In this document: positions 1 through 8,106 of the stretch, piece after piece
Numbering within the stretch: position 1 is the stretch's first letter
Layout: every line of letters starts with the position of its first letter
Source of the DNA: JBKPNJ01 sp963695705
GTDB taxonomy: Bacteria; Actinomycetota; Actinomycetes; Propionibacteriales; Nocardioidaceae
NCBI GenBank assembly: GCA_963695705.1
Contig: CAVOHB010000003.1
Location: 3,018 to 67,017 of the forward strand
DNA length: 64,000 bases
Direction of reading: 5' to 3'
The notes under the pieces: model-generated
Seen by the model: only the letters and a program-made list of their open reading frames with translations
Database searches by the model: none
Told to the model about the DNA's origin: nothing
Made by a program: the position numbers and the translations under genes

Positions 1-284
1 ACGAACAACGCGGTGAACACGATCGTGTGCTGGATCGCGCTGGCGAACTGCTCGTCGTGGGTGAGCTTGCGGTAGTTGTCCAGTCCGACCCAGGGCGTCT
101 CGGGTGTGAGCAGGTCCGACTTCTGGAACGACAGCACGAGCGACCAGGCGATGGGCAGCAGTCCGAAGATGCCCATCAGCACCGCCGCCGGTGTGACGAA
201 TGCCCAGCCGATCGCGTTCTCCGACCGGGACAGTCGGCGCAGCGGTCCGGACCTCAGCGTGCTCGTGGCGGTGGCCGACGCCAT
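1..284 (-). CDS. Sugar ABC transporter permease, MalF type (N-terminal part; gene runs off the window)
   Basis: Only the first 94 or so residues are in the window. The start ATG (position 284) lies 7 nt behind the stop of the solute-binding protein gene, so the two are one operon. The protein begins with a short polar tail, then a hydrophobic segment around residues 25-50 (WAFVTPAAVLMGIFGLLPIA), then a periplasmic-loop pattern with GLDNYRKL. This is the usual N-terminus of MalF/UgpA-type permeases of carbohydrate ABC importers (CUT1). The partner permease and any ATPase would lie to the left of the window. The substrate cannot be told from this piece; the neighbouring GH4 glycosidases suggest a glycoside or sugar-acid. 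Confidence 0.85.
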   Translation of the reverse strand, partial: MASATATSTLRSGPLRRLSRSENAIGWAFVTPAAVLMGIFGLLPIAWSLVLSFQKSDLLTPETPWVGLDNYRKLTHDEQFASAIQHTIVFTALF

Positions 285-291
285 CGACCGA

Positions 292-1572
292 TCAGCCCTC
301 GGCCAGTGCCTGGTCGGCGATCTGCGCCGCCTTGTCCAGCGCGGACTGCGGGTCGTCCTTGCCGAGCATCACCGACACGATGGCGTCGCTGAGCGCCAGC
401 GAGATCTTCGGGTACGCGGGGACCTGCGGACGTGCCTTCTCGACGTTGGCCAGGTTGTCGACGAAGGTCTTGATTCCCGGCAGCTTGGCGTCCATCTTGT
501 CCACGAGTCCGGTGTCCTCACCGACCGAACGCCTCGTCGGCAGGTCCCCGGTCCTCAGCGACCACGCCTTCACCTGCTCCGGAGCGGTCAGCCAGGTGAG
601 GAAGGTGAGCGCGGCCTCGCGCTCGGCGTCGCCGTTGTCGAAGACCACCCAGTTGTCCGGCCCGGCGATCGTGACATGTCCGGCGGCGGAATCGGGGTAG
701 CTCGGCATGATCTGCACGCCGTACTTCACGTGGAACCCCGACAGGTCCCACGGGCCGGTGATGACCATGCCGATCTTGCCGGCATTGAACAGCTGGGAGT
801 AGGTGGAGTTCGTGGTGTCGAGGTACACCGACTTGTCGTCGACGGCCATCTCCTGCAACGTGGTCATCGCCTGGACGCCCTCGGGTGAGTTGAACACCGC
901 CTTGGTGTTGTCGCTGTTGAGGATGTCGCCGCCGGCCTCCCAGAGCATCGCCTCCCAGTGCCAGACGGTGTCCTCACTGTCGTTGGCGGGCATTGTCCAG
1001 CCGTACTGCTTGGTCGCCGGGTCCGTGAGAGCCTTCGCGGCGGCCCGGAAGTCGTCCCACGTCCAGTCGGGTGTCGGCGGGGAGACCCCGGCGTCGGCGA
1101 ACAGCTTCTTGTTGTAGACGATCGCCAGGTTGTCGACCAGGGCCGGCATCCCGATGACCTTGCCGTCGACCGTTGCCACCTTCTGCTCGCCGGGGTAGAA
1201 GTCGTTCCAGTTCACCGACTTCTGCTTGACGGTCGAGGTGAGATCGACCAGCGACGGGACGGTCGCGATGTTGGGCGCCCAGCTGCCGTAGAGGTAGGAG
1301 ATGTCCGGCGGTTCGCCGCCGCGTACCGCGGTCGACACCTTCTGCAGGGCGTAGTCCTGGTTGGTCTGCAACGTGTGGACCGAGATCCCGGAATGGCTCG
1401 CCTCGAACTGCGACACGAGGGCCGCGAATGCCCTGCCCTCGACGCCGACCCAGCCCTCCCAGACCGTGATCTCGGTGGCCCCGCTGGATGATCCCCCGGA
1501 GTCACCGCAACCGGCCAGCGCCGCGCACAGAGTCACGGCGGCCGTCACAGCCACTCTTGGTCGGAGTCTCAT
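292..1572 (-). CDS. Sugar ABC transporter solute-binding lipoprotein
   Basis: The 426-residue product is an extracellular family 1 solute-binding protein. It starts with a basic n-region and a hydrophobic stretch ending in a lipobox LAGC, with Cys22 as the lipidated residue, so it is a membrane-anchored lipoprotein. The body (EITVWEGWVG near residue 35, later TGPWDLSGF and a W-rich C-terminal half) fits CUT1 sugar binders and has the usual length. A GGGAGG ribosome site lies 7 nt before the ATG. It is followed 7 nt later by the permease gene. It is divergent from the DeoR regulator, which is the likely controller. The substrate is not readable from sequence alone. Confidence 0.9.
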   Translation of the reverse strand: MRLRPRVAVTAAVTLCAALAGCGDSGGSSSGATEITVWEGWVGVEGRAFAALVSQFEASHSGISVHTLQTNQDYALQKVSTAVRGGEPPDISYLYGSWAPNIATVPSLVDLTSTVKQKSVNWNDFYPGEQKVATVDGKVIGMPALVDNLAIVYNKKLFADAGVSPPTPDWTWDDFRAAAKALTDPATKQYGWTMPANDSEDTVWHWEAMLWEAGGDILNSDNTKAVFNSPEGVQAMTTLQEMAVDDKSVYLDTTNSTYSQLFNAGKIGMVITGPWDLSGFHVKYGVQIMPSYPDSAAGHVTIAGPDNWVVFDNGDAEREAALTFLTWLTAPEQVKAWSLRTGDLPTRRSVGEDTGLVDKMDAKLPGIKTFVDNLANVEKARPQVPAYPKISLALSDAIVSVMLGKDDPQSALDKAAQIADQALAEG

Positions 1573-1627
1573 GGCGAAGCCTCCCGGGTTCTGACAAGAT
1601 CGAGCATCCGCAGGTGCGCGGAAATGC

Positions 1628-2491
1628 GTGGCTGGACTCTATGACACGTCGAGCGGAACCTCAATGGCAGCGGACACGCCCCTCGATTCCGGTCTGGATG
1701 GCTGGACGCGGCCATCGCGCCTGCCCATGCTCAGGGCCGGCCGGCTGGCCGCGATCCTGGAGTACGTCGCCGAGCACGGCAGTATCGACGTTGCCCGCGC
1801 CGCGGTGCATTTCGATGTGTCGGCCGCGACCCTGCGGCGCGATCTCGGCGCGCTGCACGAGCGCGGCCTGCTCGCGCGGACGCACGGCGGAGCGGTCGCC
1901 GGCAGCATCGGCCTCGAGCTGCCGCTGCGCTACCGCGAGGCTCGACAGCTTCCACAGAAGCGTGCCATCGGCAGGGTCGCGGCGAGTCTGGTCCCCGAGG
2001 CGGCGGTTGTCGGAATGACCGGCGGCACGACCGTGACCGAGGTGGCCCGTGCCCTTCAGGAGCGGAGCGATCTCACCGTCGTCACGAATGCCCTGAACAT
2101 CGCCACTGAGCTCGTGCTCCGGCCGTCGGTCCGGGTCGTCGTCGTCGGCGGCACGGCCCGGCACGCCAGCTATGAGCTGGTCGGGCCGGCCGCCGAGGTC
2201 GTGATCCACCGGTACCACCTCACCGTCTCGTTCATCGGCGTCGACGGCCTCTCGGTGCCGGAGGGGTGCAGCACGCACGACGAGATGGAGGCGAACACCG
2301 ACCACGCGTTCATCACCCGCGCGCAGCGCACGGTGGTCGTGGCCGACAGCAGCAAGCTCGCAAAGGTGACGTTCGCCCGGATCTGCCGGCTGGACGAGGT
2401 GGACGACCTTGTCACCGATGACGGGGCCGACCCGGCCGTCCTTGCCGAGCTGCGCGGCGCCGGTCTCAACGTCCTGGTGGCCGCCGCGTGA
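1628..2491 (+). CDS. DeoR-family sugar-responsive transcriptional regulator
   Basis: The product has an N-terminal DeoR winged helix-turn-helix (RAGRLAAILEYVAEHG, then VSAATLRRDLGALHERG) and a C-terminal DeoRC sensor domain related to sugar isomerases, with the TGGTTVTEVARAL loop and the VVVVGG and VADSSKL motifs near the end. Such proteins usually repress sugar operons and are released by phosphorylated sugars. The longest reading gives 287 residues; the family is usually about 250-260, and internal ATGs at 1664 and 1727 would give 275 or 254 residues, the latter starting just before the HTH. It is divergent from the ABC operon and precedes the GH4 gene, so it probably controls both. Confidence 0.88.
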   Translation: MAGLYDTSSGTSMAADTPLDSGLDGWTRPSRLPMLRAGRLAAILEYVAEHGSIDVARAAVHFDVSAATLRRDLGALHERGLLARTHGGAVAGSIGLELPLRYREARQLPQKRAIGRVAASLVPEAAVVGMTGGTTVTEVARALQERSDLTVVTNALNIATELVLRPSVRVVVVGGTARHASYELVGPAAEVVIHRYHLTVSFIGVDGLSVPEGCSTHDEMEANTDHAFITRAQRTVVVADSSKLAKVTFARICRLDEVDDLVTDDGADPAVLAELRGAGLNVLVAAA

Positions 2492-2529
2492 CCCGCCCCG
2501 CCGCGGCCGCCGCGCACGACCCATCCCCG

Positions 2530-2605
2530 CGATCCGACACTTGTTTCACGCGATCCGACAGTTGTTTCACGCGATCCGACACTTGTTTCCAGCCATCCGA
2601 CAGCT
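2530..2605 (+). repeat. 21-bp tandem repeat array, locus A (about 3.6 units)
   Basis: Three units at 2530-2550, 2551-2571 and 2572-2592 and a partial fourth from 2593 follow each other with an exact 21-bp period. The core is GATCCGACACTTGTTTCACG; unit 2 has CAG for CAC, and units 3 and 4 drift at the end. The array starts 38 nt after the stop codon of the DeoR gene and is in the same orientation as that gene. Similar arrays occur at 41754-41787 and 58038-58100. Translated, the reverse strand gives a repetitive peptide that I regard as spurious. Confidence 0.9.
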
Positions 2606-2647
2606 GCGCGGCGGTCACGATCGCACGCCCGTCCCGCCTGCGCGATG

Positions 2648-2676
2648 TTGTTCACTTCCGCGCCGGCTGCGATAGT
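2648..2676 (+). promoter_or_regulatory. Putative leaderless promoter of the GH4 gene
   Basis: A TTGTTC hexamer (2648-2653) and a GATAGT hexamer (2671-2676) are separated by 17 bp. Only 8 nt separate the second hexamer from the ATG at 2685, and there is no ribosome-binding site, which is the expected layout of a leaderless actinobacterial transcript. The promoter is inferred from spacing and consensus only. Confidence 0.45.
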
Positions 2677-2684
2677 TGCTCGCC

Positions 2685-3980
2685 ATGATCAAGGTCGTCC
2701 TGATCGGCGCCGGTAGCGTCGAATTCACGCGCAACGTCGTCACCGACCTCTGCTCGGAACCGGAGTTCAGAGGGGAGCTGGAGCTCTCGCTGCACGACAT
2801 CGACCCCGAACGACTCCGGTACGCCCACGACCTCGTCACCCGGATCAGCTCCCAGACGGGAGCCGCCGCCACGGTCACGTCGAGCGGAGACCGGCTCAGC
2901 GCCGTCGACGGAGCCGACTACGTGATCAACGTCGTGCAGGTGGGCGGGTACGCCGCAACCCGGACGGACTTCGACATCCCGGCCTCGTACGGCGTGCGCC
3001 AGACGATCGCCGACACCCTGGGGATCGGTGGCATCTCCCGCGGGCTGCGGACGATCCCCCTGGTGCTCGCCCTCGGCGAGGACCTGGCCAAGGCCTGTCC
3101 TGACGCGTACCTGCTCAACTACAGCAACCCGATGGCAATGCTGCCATGGGCGCTCTACGCTGGCTCGCCCTTCGACCGGGTGGTGGGGCTGTGCCACTCG
3201 GTACGCGACACCCACCGATTTCTGGCCGAGCTCGTCGGCGAGCCACTGGACCGGGTCGACTACACCACCGCCGGCTTCAACCACCAGGCGTTCGTGCTGC
3301 GGTTCGAGCGCGACGGCGTGGATCTCTACCCGCGGCTGCGCGAGGTCATCGACGGCGACCCACAGCTGCAGCGCCGGGTCCGCGTGGAGCTCTTCCGGCG
3401 CTTCGGGTACTTCCCCACCGAGTCCAGCGAGCACTCAGCCGAGTACGTCCCCTGGTTCATGCGGCACGACCGCGAAGTCGAGCAGTTCCGCATCTTCGTG
3501 GGCGACTACCTGCACCGCAGCGACGAGAACATCGATGAGTACGAGCGCACCCGCGCCGAGCTCGACTCCGACGCGCCGCTGGACCTGGAGGCAACCTCGG
3601 AGCTCGCCTCGGAGTTCATCGAGGCCCACCAGCTCGGGCGGCCCCGCGAGATCTACGTCAACGTCCGCAACTCGGGGCGGATCGGCAACCTCCCCGACGA
3701 GTGCTGTGTCGAAGTGCCCTGCATCGTCGACGCCGAGGGACCCCACCCGCAGAGCGTCGGTGACCTGCCGCCGCAGCTGGCCGCGCTGAACCGCACGTTC
3801 CTCAACGTGGTCGAGCTGACCGTGAAGGCGGTCCTGGAGGGTGACCGGCAGCACGTCTACCAGGCGGCCCTGCTGGACCCCAACACCGCCGCGACGCTGA
3901 CGACTCGGGAGACCGTGCAGATGTGCGACGACCTGCTGCGGGCCCACGGCGAGCTGATCCCGGCCGCCCTGCGTCCCTGA
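2685..3980 (+). CDS. Glycoside hydrolase family 4 enzyme (alpha-glucosidase/alpha-galacturonidase type)
   Basis: The 431-residue protein is a GH4 enzyme, a family that cleaves glycosides by an NAD+- and Mn2+-dependent oxidation-elimination mechanism. A Rossmann nucleotide loop (GAGSVEFTRN) is at the N-terminus, and the metal ligands are present as Cys170 in GLCHSV and His200 in FNHQAF, 30 residues apart as is usual. NYSNPM and the C-terminal GNLPDECCVEVPC block are also typical. The ATG at 2685 is preferred over an upstream TTG at 2676 because a -10-like element ends 8 nt before it. It is followed by a ROK kinase. GH4 substrates range from alpha-glucosides to galacturonides; sequence alone does not settle which. 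Confidence 0.88.
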   Translation: MIKVVLIGAGSVEFTRNVVTDLCSEPEFRGELELSLHDIDPERLRYAHDLVTRISSQTGAAATVTSSGDRLSAVDGADYVINVVQVGGYAATRTDFDIPASYGVRQTIADTLGIGGISRGLRTIPLVLALGEDLAKACPDAYLLNYSNPMAMLPWALYAGSPFDRVVGLCHSVRDTHRFLAELVGEPLDRVDYTTAGFNHQAFVLRFERDGVDLYPRLREVIDGDPQLQRRVRVELFRRFGYFPTESSEHSAEYVPWFMRHDREVEQFRIFVGDYLHRSDENIDEYERTRAELDSDAPLDLEATSELASEFIEAHQLGRPREIYVNVRNSGRIGNLPDECCVEVPCIVDAEGPHPQSVGDLPPQLAALNRTFLNVVELTVKAVLEGDRQHVYQAALLDPNTAATLTTRETVQMCDDLLRAHGELIPAALRP

Positions 3981-4004
3981 CGGCCCGGCCAGCATGCCAG
4001 CCGC

Positions 4005-4916
4005 GTGACCGCCGGAGACCGAGCCCCTCGCCGGTGCCTGCTGGGCCTCGACCTCGGCGGCACCAAGCTCGCGGCGGCGCTGGCAACCACGGAGGGCGAG
4101 ATCCTCGCCGTGCGGCAGGTGCCCACACTGGCGCCGCGCGGTGCCGAACAGGCTCTCGACCGTGCCCTGGACGCCGGGCGGACGCTCGCCGACGCGAGCA
4201 ACGCGACCGTCGCGGCCGTGGGCGTCTCCACGATGGGCATCACCCACGAGGACCACGTTGAGCTCGCGCCGAACGTGCCCGGCTGGCACACCCTCGCCCT
4301 GCCCGCACTCGTACGCGCGGCCTTCACACCGGCACCGGTGCAGGTCGGCAACGACGTCAAGGCGGCCGCCCTGGCCGAGCTGACCTGGGGCGAGCTGCAC
4401 GGCGTCGACGGCGGCATCTATCTCAACGTCGGCACCGGGCTCGCCGCGGCCCTCACGCTCGGCGGACGTGTGCTGACCGGCGCGCACGAGGCGGCCGGTG
4501 AGATCGGCTACTGGCTGCGGTCGCGCACCGACGGACCCGGCGCCGCCGCGGGACGCGCGCCCCTGGAGGAGCACGTCGCCGGTGCCGGCACGACCGCGCG
4601 GGCCGAGCGCGAGCTCGGCGTGGACGGAGGTGTCGCTGCGGTGGCGACCCGCGACGACGCGGCCGCCATGGCGTTCCTCGAGGACCTGTACGACGAGATC
4701 GGTCTTCATCTGGCCAACCTGGCCATCGCGTTCGATCCCGAGCGGGTGGTCGTCGGCGGCGGCTACGCCGGTGACGCCGAGCGGCTGCTCAAGGCCCTGC
4801 GCGGCTGGCTCGACCGGTGCGTGCCGTTTCCGCCGCAGCTGCGGCTGGCCCGTTTCCAGCGCGATGCCGGACTCGCCGGTGCCGTCGCGCTCGCGCTGCA
4901 GGTGTACGAACCCTGA
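4005..4916 (+). CDS. ROK-family sugar kinase without the usual zinc motif
   Basis: The 303-residue protein starts at a GTG and has the ROK phosphate-binding loop (LDLGGTK, residues 15-21), the catalytic aspartate in VGNDVKAAALAE (Asp117) and a second glycine loop (NVGTGLAAAL). Family members phosphorylate hexoses such as glucose or N-acetylglucosamine. The zinc-binding CxCGxxGCxE block that normally follows the HEAAGEIGY segment is missing: the segment runs into RSRTDGPGAAAGRAPLEE with no cysteines. The gene lies 24 nt after a GH4 glycosidase gene and probably phosphorylates the sugar that enzyme releases. With no N-terminal DNA-binding domain it is a kinase rather than a ROK repressor. Confidence 0.82.
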   Translation: MTAGDRAPRRCLLGLDLGGTKLAAALATTEGEILAVRQVPTLAPRGAEQALDRALDAGRTLADASNATVAAVGVSTMGITHEDHVELAPNVPGWHTLALPALVRAAFTPAPVQVGNDVKAAALAELTWGELHGVDGGIYLNVGTGLAAALTLGGRVLTGAHEAAGEIGYWLRSRTDGPGAAAGRAPLEEHVAGAGTTARAERELGVDGGVAAVATRDDAAAMAFLEDLYDEIGLHLANLAIAFDPERVVVGGGYAGDAERLLKALRGWLDRCVPFPPQLRLARFQRDAGLAGAVALALQVYEP

Positions 4917-4922
4917 GCCCGT

Positions 4923-6242
4923 TCACGTCATAGCCGGCAGCCATCGCTGCTCGGCGTCGAACAGCTCGTCCGTCATCGCCGCGATCTGGTCAAGGCTCAG
5001 CAGCGACCCGGTGAGCCGGTCGAGCGCCACCGCCGCCACGACGAGCTCCCGTGACCGGCTGCGGAACGCCTCCACGACGCAGCCCTGCAGACCGATCGAG
5101 GCGAGGTTCACCCCGGCGCAGGCCGCCGGGAGGTCTCCCACGTACGTCGGCTGCACGCCGGAGCCGTCGACAAGGCATGGCACCTCGACGCAGCAGCCGT
5201 CGGGAAGGTTCGAGATGAGACCGGAGTTGGGTACGTTCCCGTAGACCGTGCGGGGAGTGTCGGTGACGACCGAGTTGACGATCCTGGCGGCGTACTCCTC
5301 GCTGGCCGACAGGCTCCCAGCGGCGAACTGCTCGGCGAGCTCCTCCAGCTGCGCCTCGTTGTTGCCCCGGGTGATCTCGAGATAGTCCCAGCGCTGCGGC
5401 AGCAACGCGGCCACGTCGTCGGGCCGGCGCCGGAAGTGCGGGTAGTACTCCGAGGCGTGGTGGCTGGACTCGGTCTGGAAGTGGCCGGTGAGGTTCAGGA
5501 TCGCGGTACGCACGCTCTCCCGCCCGCCGGCGTACCACTCGTCGATGGGGGTTGCCGGAGTGCGCTCGCCGAGGTGGTAGGCGTTGACTCCCTCGCGGAG
5601 CTCCGCGAGCACGCTCCTGCCGCGGAAGCGGTAGTCCAGCATCCAGGCCTGGTGGTTGATCCCGGCCGCGTGGAACGTGTACTCCCCGGCTGGATAGCCC
5701 ATGATCGCCGCCAGCTCCTCTGCGGTGTGCTGGACCGAGTGGCACAGCCCGACCGTCTGCACTCCCGCAGAGCTGGCGTACCAGCAGTTGATCGACATCG
5801 GGTTGGCGTAGTTGAGCAGCAGGGCGGCCGGGCAGAGCTCGCGCATGTCGCGGGTGATGTCCTCGAGGGCGTTCATCGAGCGGAGCCCGCGGAAGACGCC
5901 CCCGGGGCCCAACGTGTCGCCGACGGTCTGGTCGACGCGGTAGCGTCGCGGGATTTCCATGTCGAACGCGTACGCCTCCCGACCGCCGACCTGGAAGCAC
6001 ACCACGACGAAGTCCGCTCCGCGCAGCACGTCGGCGCGATCGGTGGTCGCCTCGATCCGAGCCGGCAGCGCGTGCGCCTCAGCCAGCCGCCGGGAGAGCC
6101 GTTCGGTGCGGGCCAGAGCGGCCGGGTCGATGTCCATCAGCGCGAACGTCGCGCCGTGCAGGCTGCGGTAGGAGAGGAAGTCGTTCATCAGCTGCAACGG
6201 GAATTCGTAGCCGCCGGCCCCGATGATCGCGATCTTCGTCAT
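4923..6242 (-). CDS. Second GH4-family glycosidase (MelA-like)
   Basis: This 439-residue protein is a diverged paralogue of the GH4 enzyme at 2685-3980. It has the N-terminal NAD+ loop (IIGAGGYEFP), the metal ligands Cys167 in GLCHSVQ and His197 in INHQAW, LNYANPMS and the C-terminal NLPDGCCVEVPC block. The gene ends 6 nt from the end of the ROK kinase gene (convergent) and is divergent from an SDR gene, so it has its own promoter in the 6243-6354 gap. Family members include alpha-galactosidases and alpha-glucosidases; the HSVQH stretch after the Cys resembles MelA-type alpha-galactosidases, but I do not assign the substrate. Confidence 0.87.
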   Translation of the reverse strand: MTKIAIIGAGGYEFPLQLMNDFLSYRSLHGATFALMDIDPAALARTERLSRRLAEAHALPARIEATTDRADVLRGADFVVVCFQVGGREAYAFDMEIPRRYRVDQTVGDTLGPGGVFRGLRSMNALEDITRDMRELCPAALLLNYANPMSINCWYASSAGVQTVGLCHSVQHTAEELAAIMGYPAGEYTFHAAGINHQAWMLDYRFRGRSVLAELREGVNAYHLGERTPATPIDEWYAGGRESVRTAILNLTGHFQTESSHHASEYYPHFRRRPDDVAALLPQRWDYLEITRGNNEAQLEELAEQFAAGSLSASEEYAARIVNSVVTDTPRTVYGNVPNSGLISNLPDGCCVEVPCLVDGSGVQPTYVGDLPAACAGVNLASIGLQGCVVEAFRSRSRELVVAAVALDRLTGSLLSLDQIAAMTDELFDAEQRWLPAMT

Positions 6243-6354
6243 GTGTGTCCCAGTCCCTCGACCCGACCCCGATGCCTGACCGTGGTCGGCGGAGCTTCGA
6301 TACGGTCAACATACTGAAGCGTCGTTCCCCACATTCCCGGCACCGAGGAGGGCA

Positions 6355-7122
6355 ATGCGCGGCTTGGCCGGCAGGAGGGTGCTGATCAGCGGCGGCAGCA
6401 GCGGAATCGGCGCGGCCGCCGCGCGGCGGCTGCTGGAGGAGGGCAGCCGCGTCGTGCTGGCCGGGGTCGAGGCGGGTCCGGTCGATCGGACCGTCTCGCA
6501 GCTCGCGCCGCTCGGCGACGTGTCCGGCGTCGTCGCCGACGTGGGCAGCGAGGGGGACGTCAACCGGCTGGTGGAGACGGCCGGAACGCGGATGGGAGGA
6601 GTCGACGTGCTGATCAACAACGCGGGCGTCGCCTGGCGCGAGCCGTTCCTCGACATCACGCCGGACAGCTGGGACCGGATGCTGAACGTCAACCTGCGCG
6701 GCATGTTCCTGGTGGCGCATGCGGTGGCCCGACAGCTGGTCGACCAGGGGCGCGGCGGTGTCATCGTGAACATGTCGTCGACCAACGGTCTCGGCGGCGA
6801 GGCCGGGTTCGCCCATTACAACGCCTCCAAGGCGGGCGTGCTGCTGCTGACCAAGACCATGGCGGTGGAGCTGGGCCAGTACGGCGTCCGGGTCAACGCG
6901 GTCTGCCCTGGCTACATCGACACACCGTTGAACTCCGCCGTCGTGGCCGCGATGGGCGATGACGACTTCGCGGCCGACTACGCCCGGGACAACATCCCGC
7001 TGGAGCGGGTCGGCAGACCCGAGGAGGTCGCCGCCGTGTATGCGTTCCTCGCCTCCGACGACTCGTCGTTCGTCCACGGCGCCGAGATCGTGGTGGACGG
7101 TGGACAGCTCGCGGTCATGTGA
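6355..7122 (+). CDS. Short-chain dehydrogenase/reductase (SDR)
   Basis: A 255-residue classical SDR. The cofactor motif GGSSGIG (usually TGxxxGIG) is at residues 13-19, NNAG near residue 88, the catalytic Ser in VNMSSTNG, and YNASK (Tyr and Lys) follows. The C-terminal half has the PGYIDTPLN and FVHGAEIVVDGGQ features of the 3-oxoacyl-ACP-reductase/sugar dehydrogenase group. The gene is followed 48 nt later by a zinc-dependent dehydrogenase and a lactonase in the same direction, so oxidation of a free sugar or polyol is more likely than a role in fatty acid synthesis. Confidence 0.88.
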   Translation: MRGLAGRRVLISGGSSGIGAAAARRLLEEGSRVVLAGVEAGPVDRTVSQLAPLGDVSGVVADVGSEGDVNRLVETAGTRMGGVDVLINNAGVAWREPFLDITPDSWDRMLNVNLRGMFLVAHAVARQLVDQGRGGVIVNMSSTNGLGGEAGFAHYNASKAGVLLLTKTMAVELGQYGVRVNAVCPGYIDTPLNSAVVAAMGDDDFAADYARDNIPLERVGRPEEVAAVYAFLASDDSSFVHGAEIVVDGGQLAVM

Positions 7123-7170
7123 GGATCACAGCGCCGACGTCCTAACCCAGCCACAACCGCAGGGAGCCTG

Positions 7171-8106
7171 ATGCGAGCACTGGTGTTCACCGGTCCGGGA
7201 GCGATGGAGCTCCGCGACGTCGAGGAGCCGGCAGCCGGCACCGACGAGGTCGTCCTCGACGTGCGGGCCGCCGGGATCTGTGGCAGCGAACTGCATGGCT
7301 TTCGTGCCGTCGGGTTCCGCAAGCCGCCGCTGGTGATGGGACACGAGTTCGCCGGCACGACGCCCGATGGACGCCGGGTGGTGGCGAATCCGCTGCTCAG
7401 CTGCGGCCACTGCGACCTGTGCAGCCGCGGATCACCGGAGCTGTGCCGCCGTCGGGAGCTGATCGGTGTGCACCGGCCGGGTGGCTTCACCGAGCGGGTG
7501 GCCGTGCCGTCCAGCGCGCTGCACGAGCTGCCGGCGGACATGTCGTGGGAGACCGCGGCGATGGTCGAGCCGCTGGCCAACGCCGTGCACGCCCTGTACA
7601 ACGTGGAGCCGGTCGACGAGCTCCGGCTCGCCATCATCGGCTCGGGAACGATCGGGCTGGTGTGCCTGCTGGTGGCCAGACAGCTCGGCTTCTCCGACGT
7701 CACGATGGTGGACCGGGCCCGGGAGCGACTCACCACGGCCGAACGACTCGGGGCCTCCTCGTGCGAGCTGGAGCTTCAGGGCGAGTACGACGCGATCGTC
7801 GACGCCGTCGGGGCCGGGGCGACGCGCGGCGACGGGATCTCCCACCTGCGGCCCGGCGGCACCGCGGTTTGGCTCGGTCTGGCCGAGAGCGACTCCGGCT
7901 TCGACGGGAACCTGCTGGTGCGGTCCGAGCACCGCGTCGTCGGCTCGTTCGCCTACAGCCCCGACGACTTCACCGCGGCGCTGGCGATGGCCGGCCGGCT
8001 GGACCTGTCCTGGTGGACGGCCGTGTCGCTGGAGGATTCGCTGGCCACGTTCATGAGCCTCGCCGACGGGGCGACGGAACCGGTCAAGGCGGTGATCGTC
8101 CCGTGA
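7171..8106 (+). CDS. Zinc-dependent medium-chain alcohol/polyol dehydrogenase
   Basis: A 311-residue MDR-superfamily enzyme. The catalytic-zinc ligands are seen as Cys in AGICGSE and His-Glu in GHEFAG, and the structural zinc site as CGHCDLC followed by ELC. A Rossmann segment (IIGSGTIGLVCLLVARQLG) follows at about residue 150. It is slightly shorter than the 340-350 residues usual for sorbitol or threonine dehydrogenases. Its stop overlaps the GTG of the lactonase gene (GTGA), so the two are translationally coupled. A sugar or polyol dehydrogenase feeding a lactone to the next enzyme is the natural reading. Confidence 0.87.
   Translation: MRALVFTGPGAMELRDVEEPAAGTDEVVLDVRAAGICGSELHGFRAVGFRKPPLVMGHEFAGTTPDGRRVVANPLLSCGHCDLCSRGSPELCRRRELIGVHRPGGFTERVAVPSSALHELPADMSWETAAMVEPLANAVHALYNVEPVDELRLAIIGSGTIGLVCLLVARQLGFSDVTMVDRARERLTTAERLGASSCELELQGEYDAIVDAVGAGATRGDGISHLRPGGTAVWLGLAESDSGFDGNLLVRSEHRVVGSFAYSPDDFTAALAMAGRLDLSWWTAVSLEDSLATFMSLADGATEPVKAVIVP

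Noticed and set aside
292..888. Long plus-strand open frames over the solute-binding protein gene
   Set aside because: Antisense frames are common in 70 % G+C DNA. The minus-strand protein has a lipobox and full family match, and the plus-strand ones have none.
2170..2655. Reverse-strand protein with a repeated VGSRETS-type peptide
   Set aside because: The repetitive peptide is only the translation of the 21-bp array; the frame overlaps the DeoR gene, which is clearly real. The same kind of peptide recurs at 41.7 and 58.0 kb for the same reason.
6243..6354. Operator dyad in the GH4/SDR divergent gap
   Set aside because: GCTTC and GAAGC half-sites around 6294-6323 are only 5-bp matches with a mismatched centre, within chance for this length.
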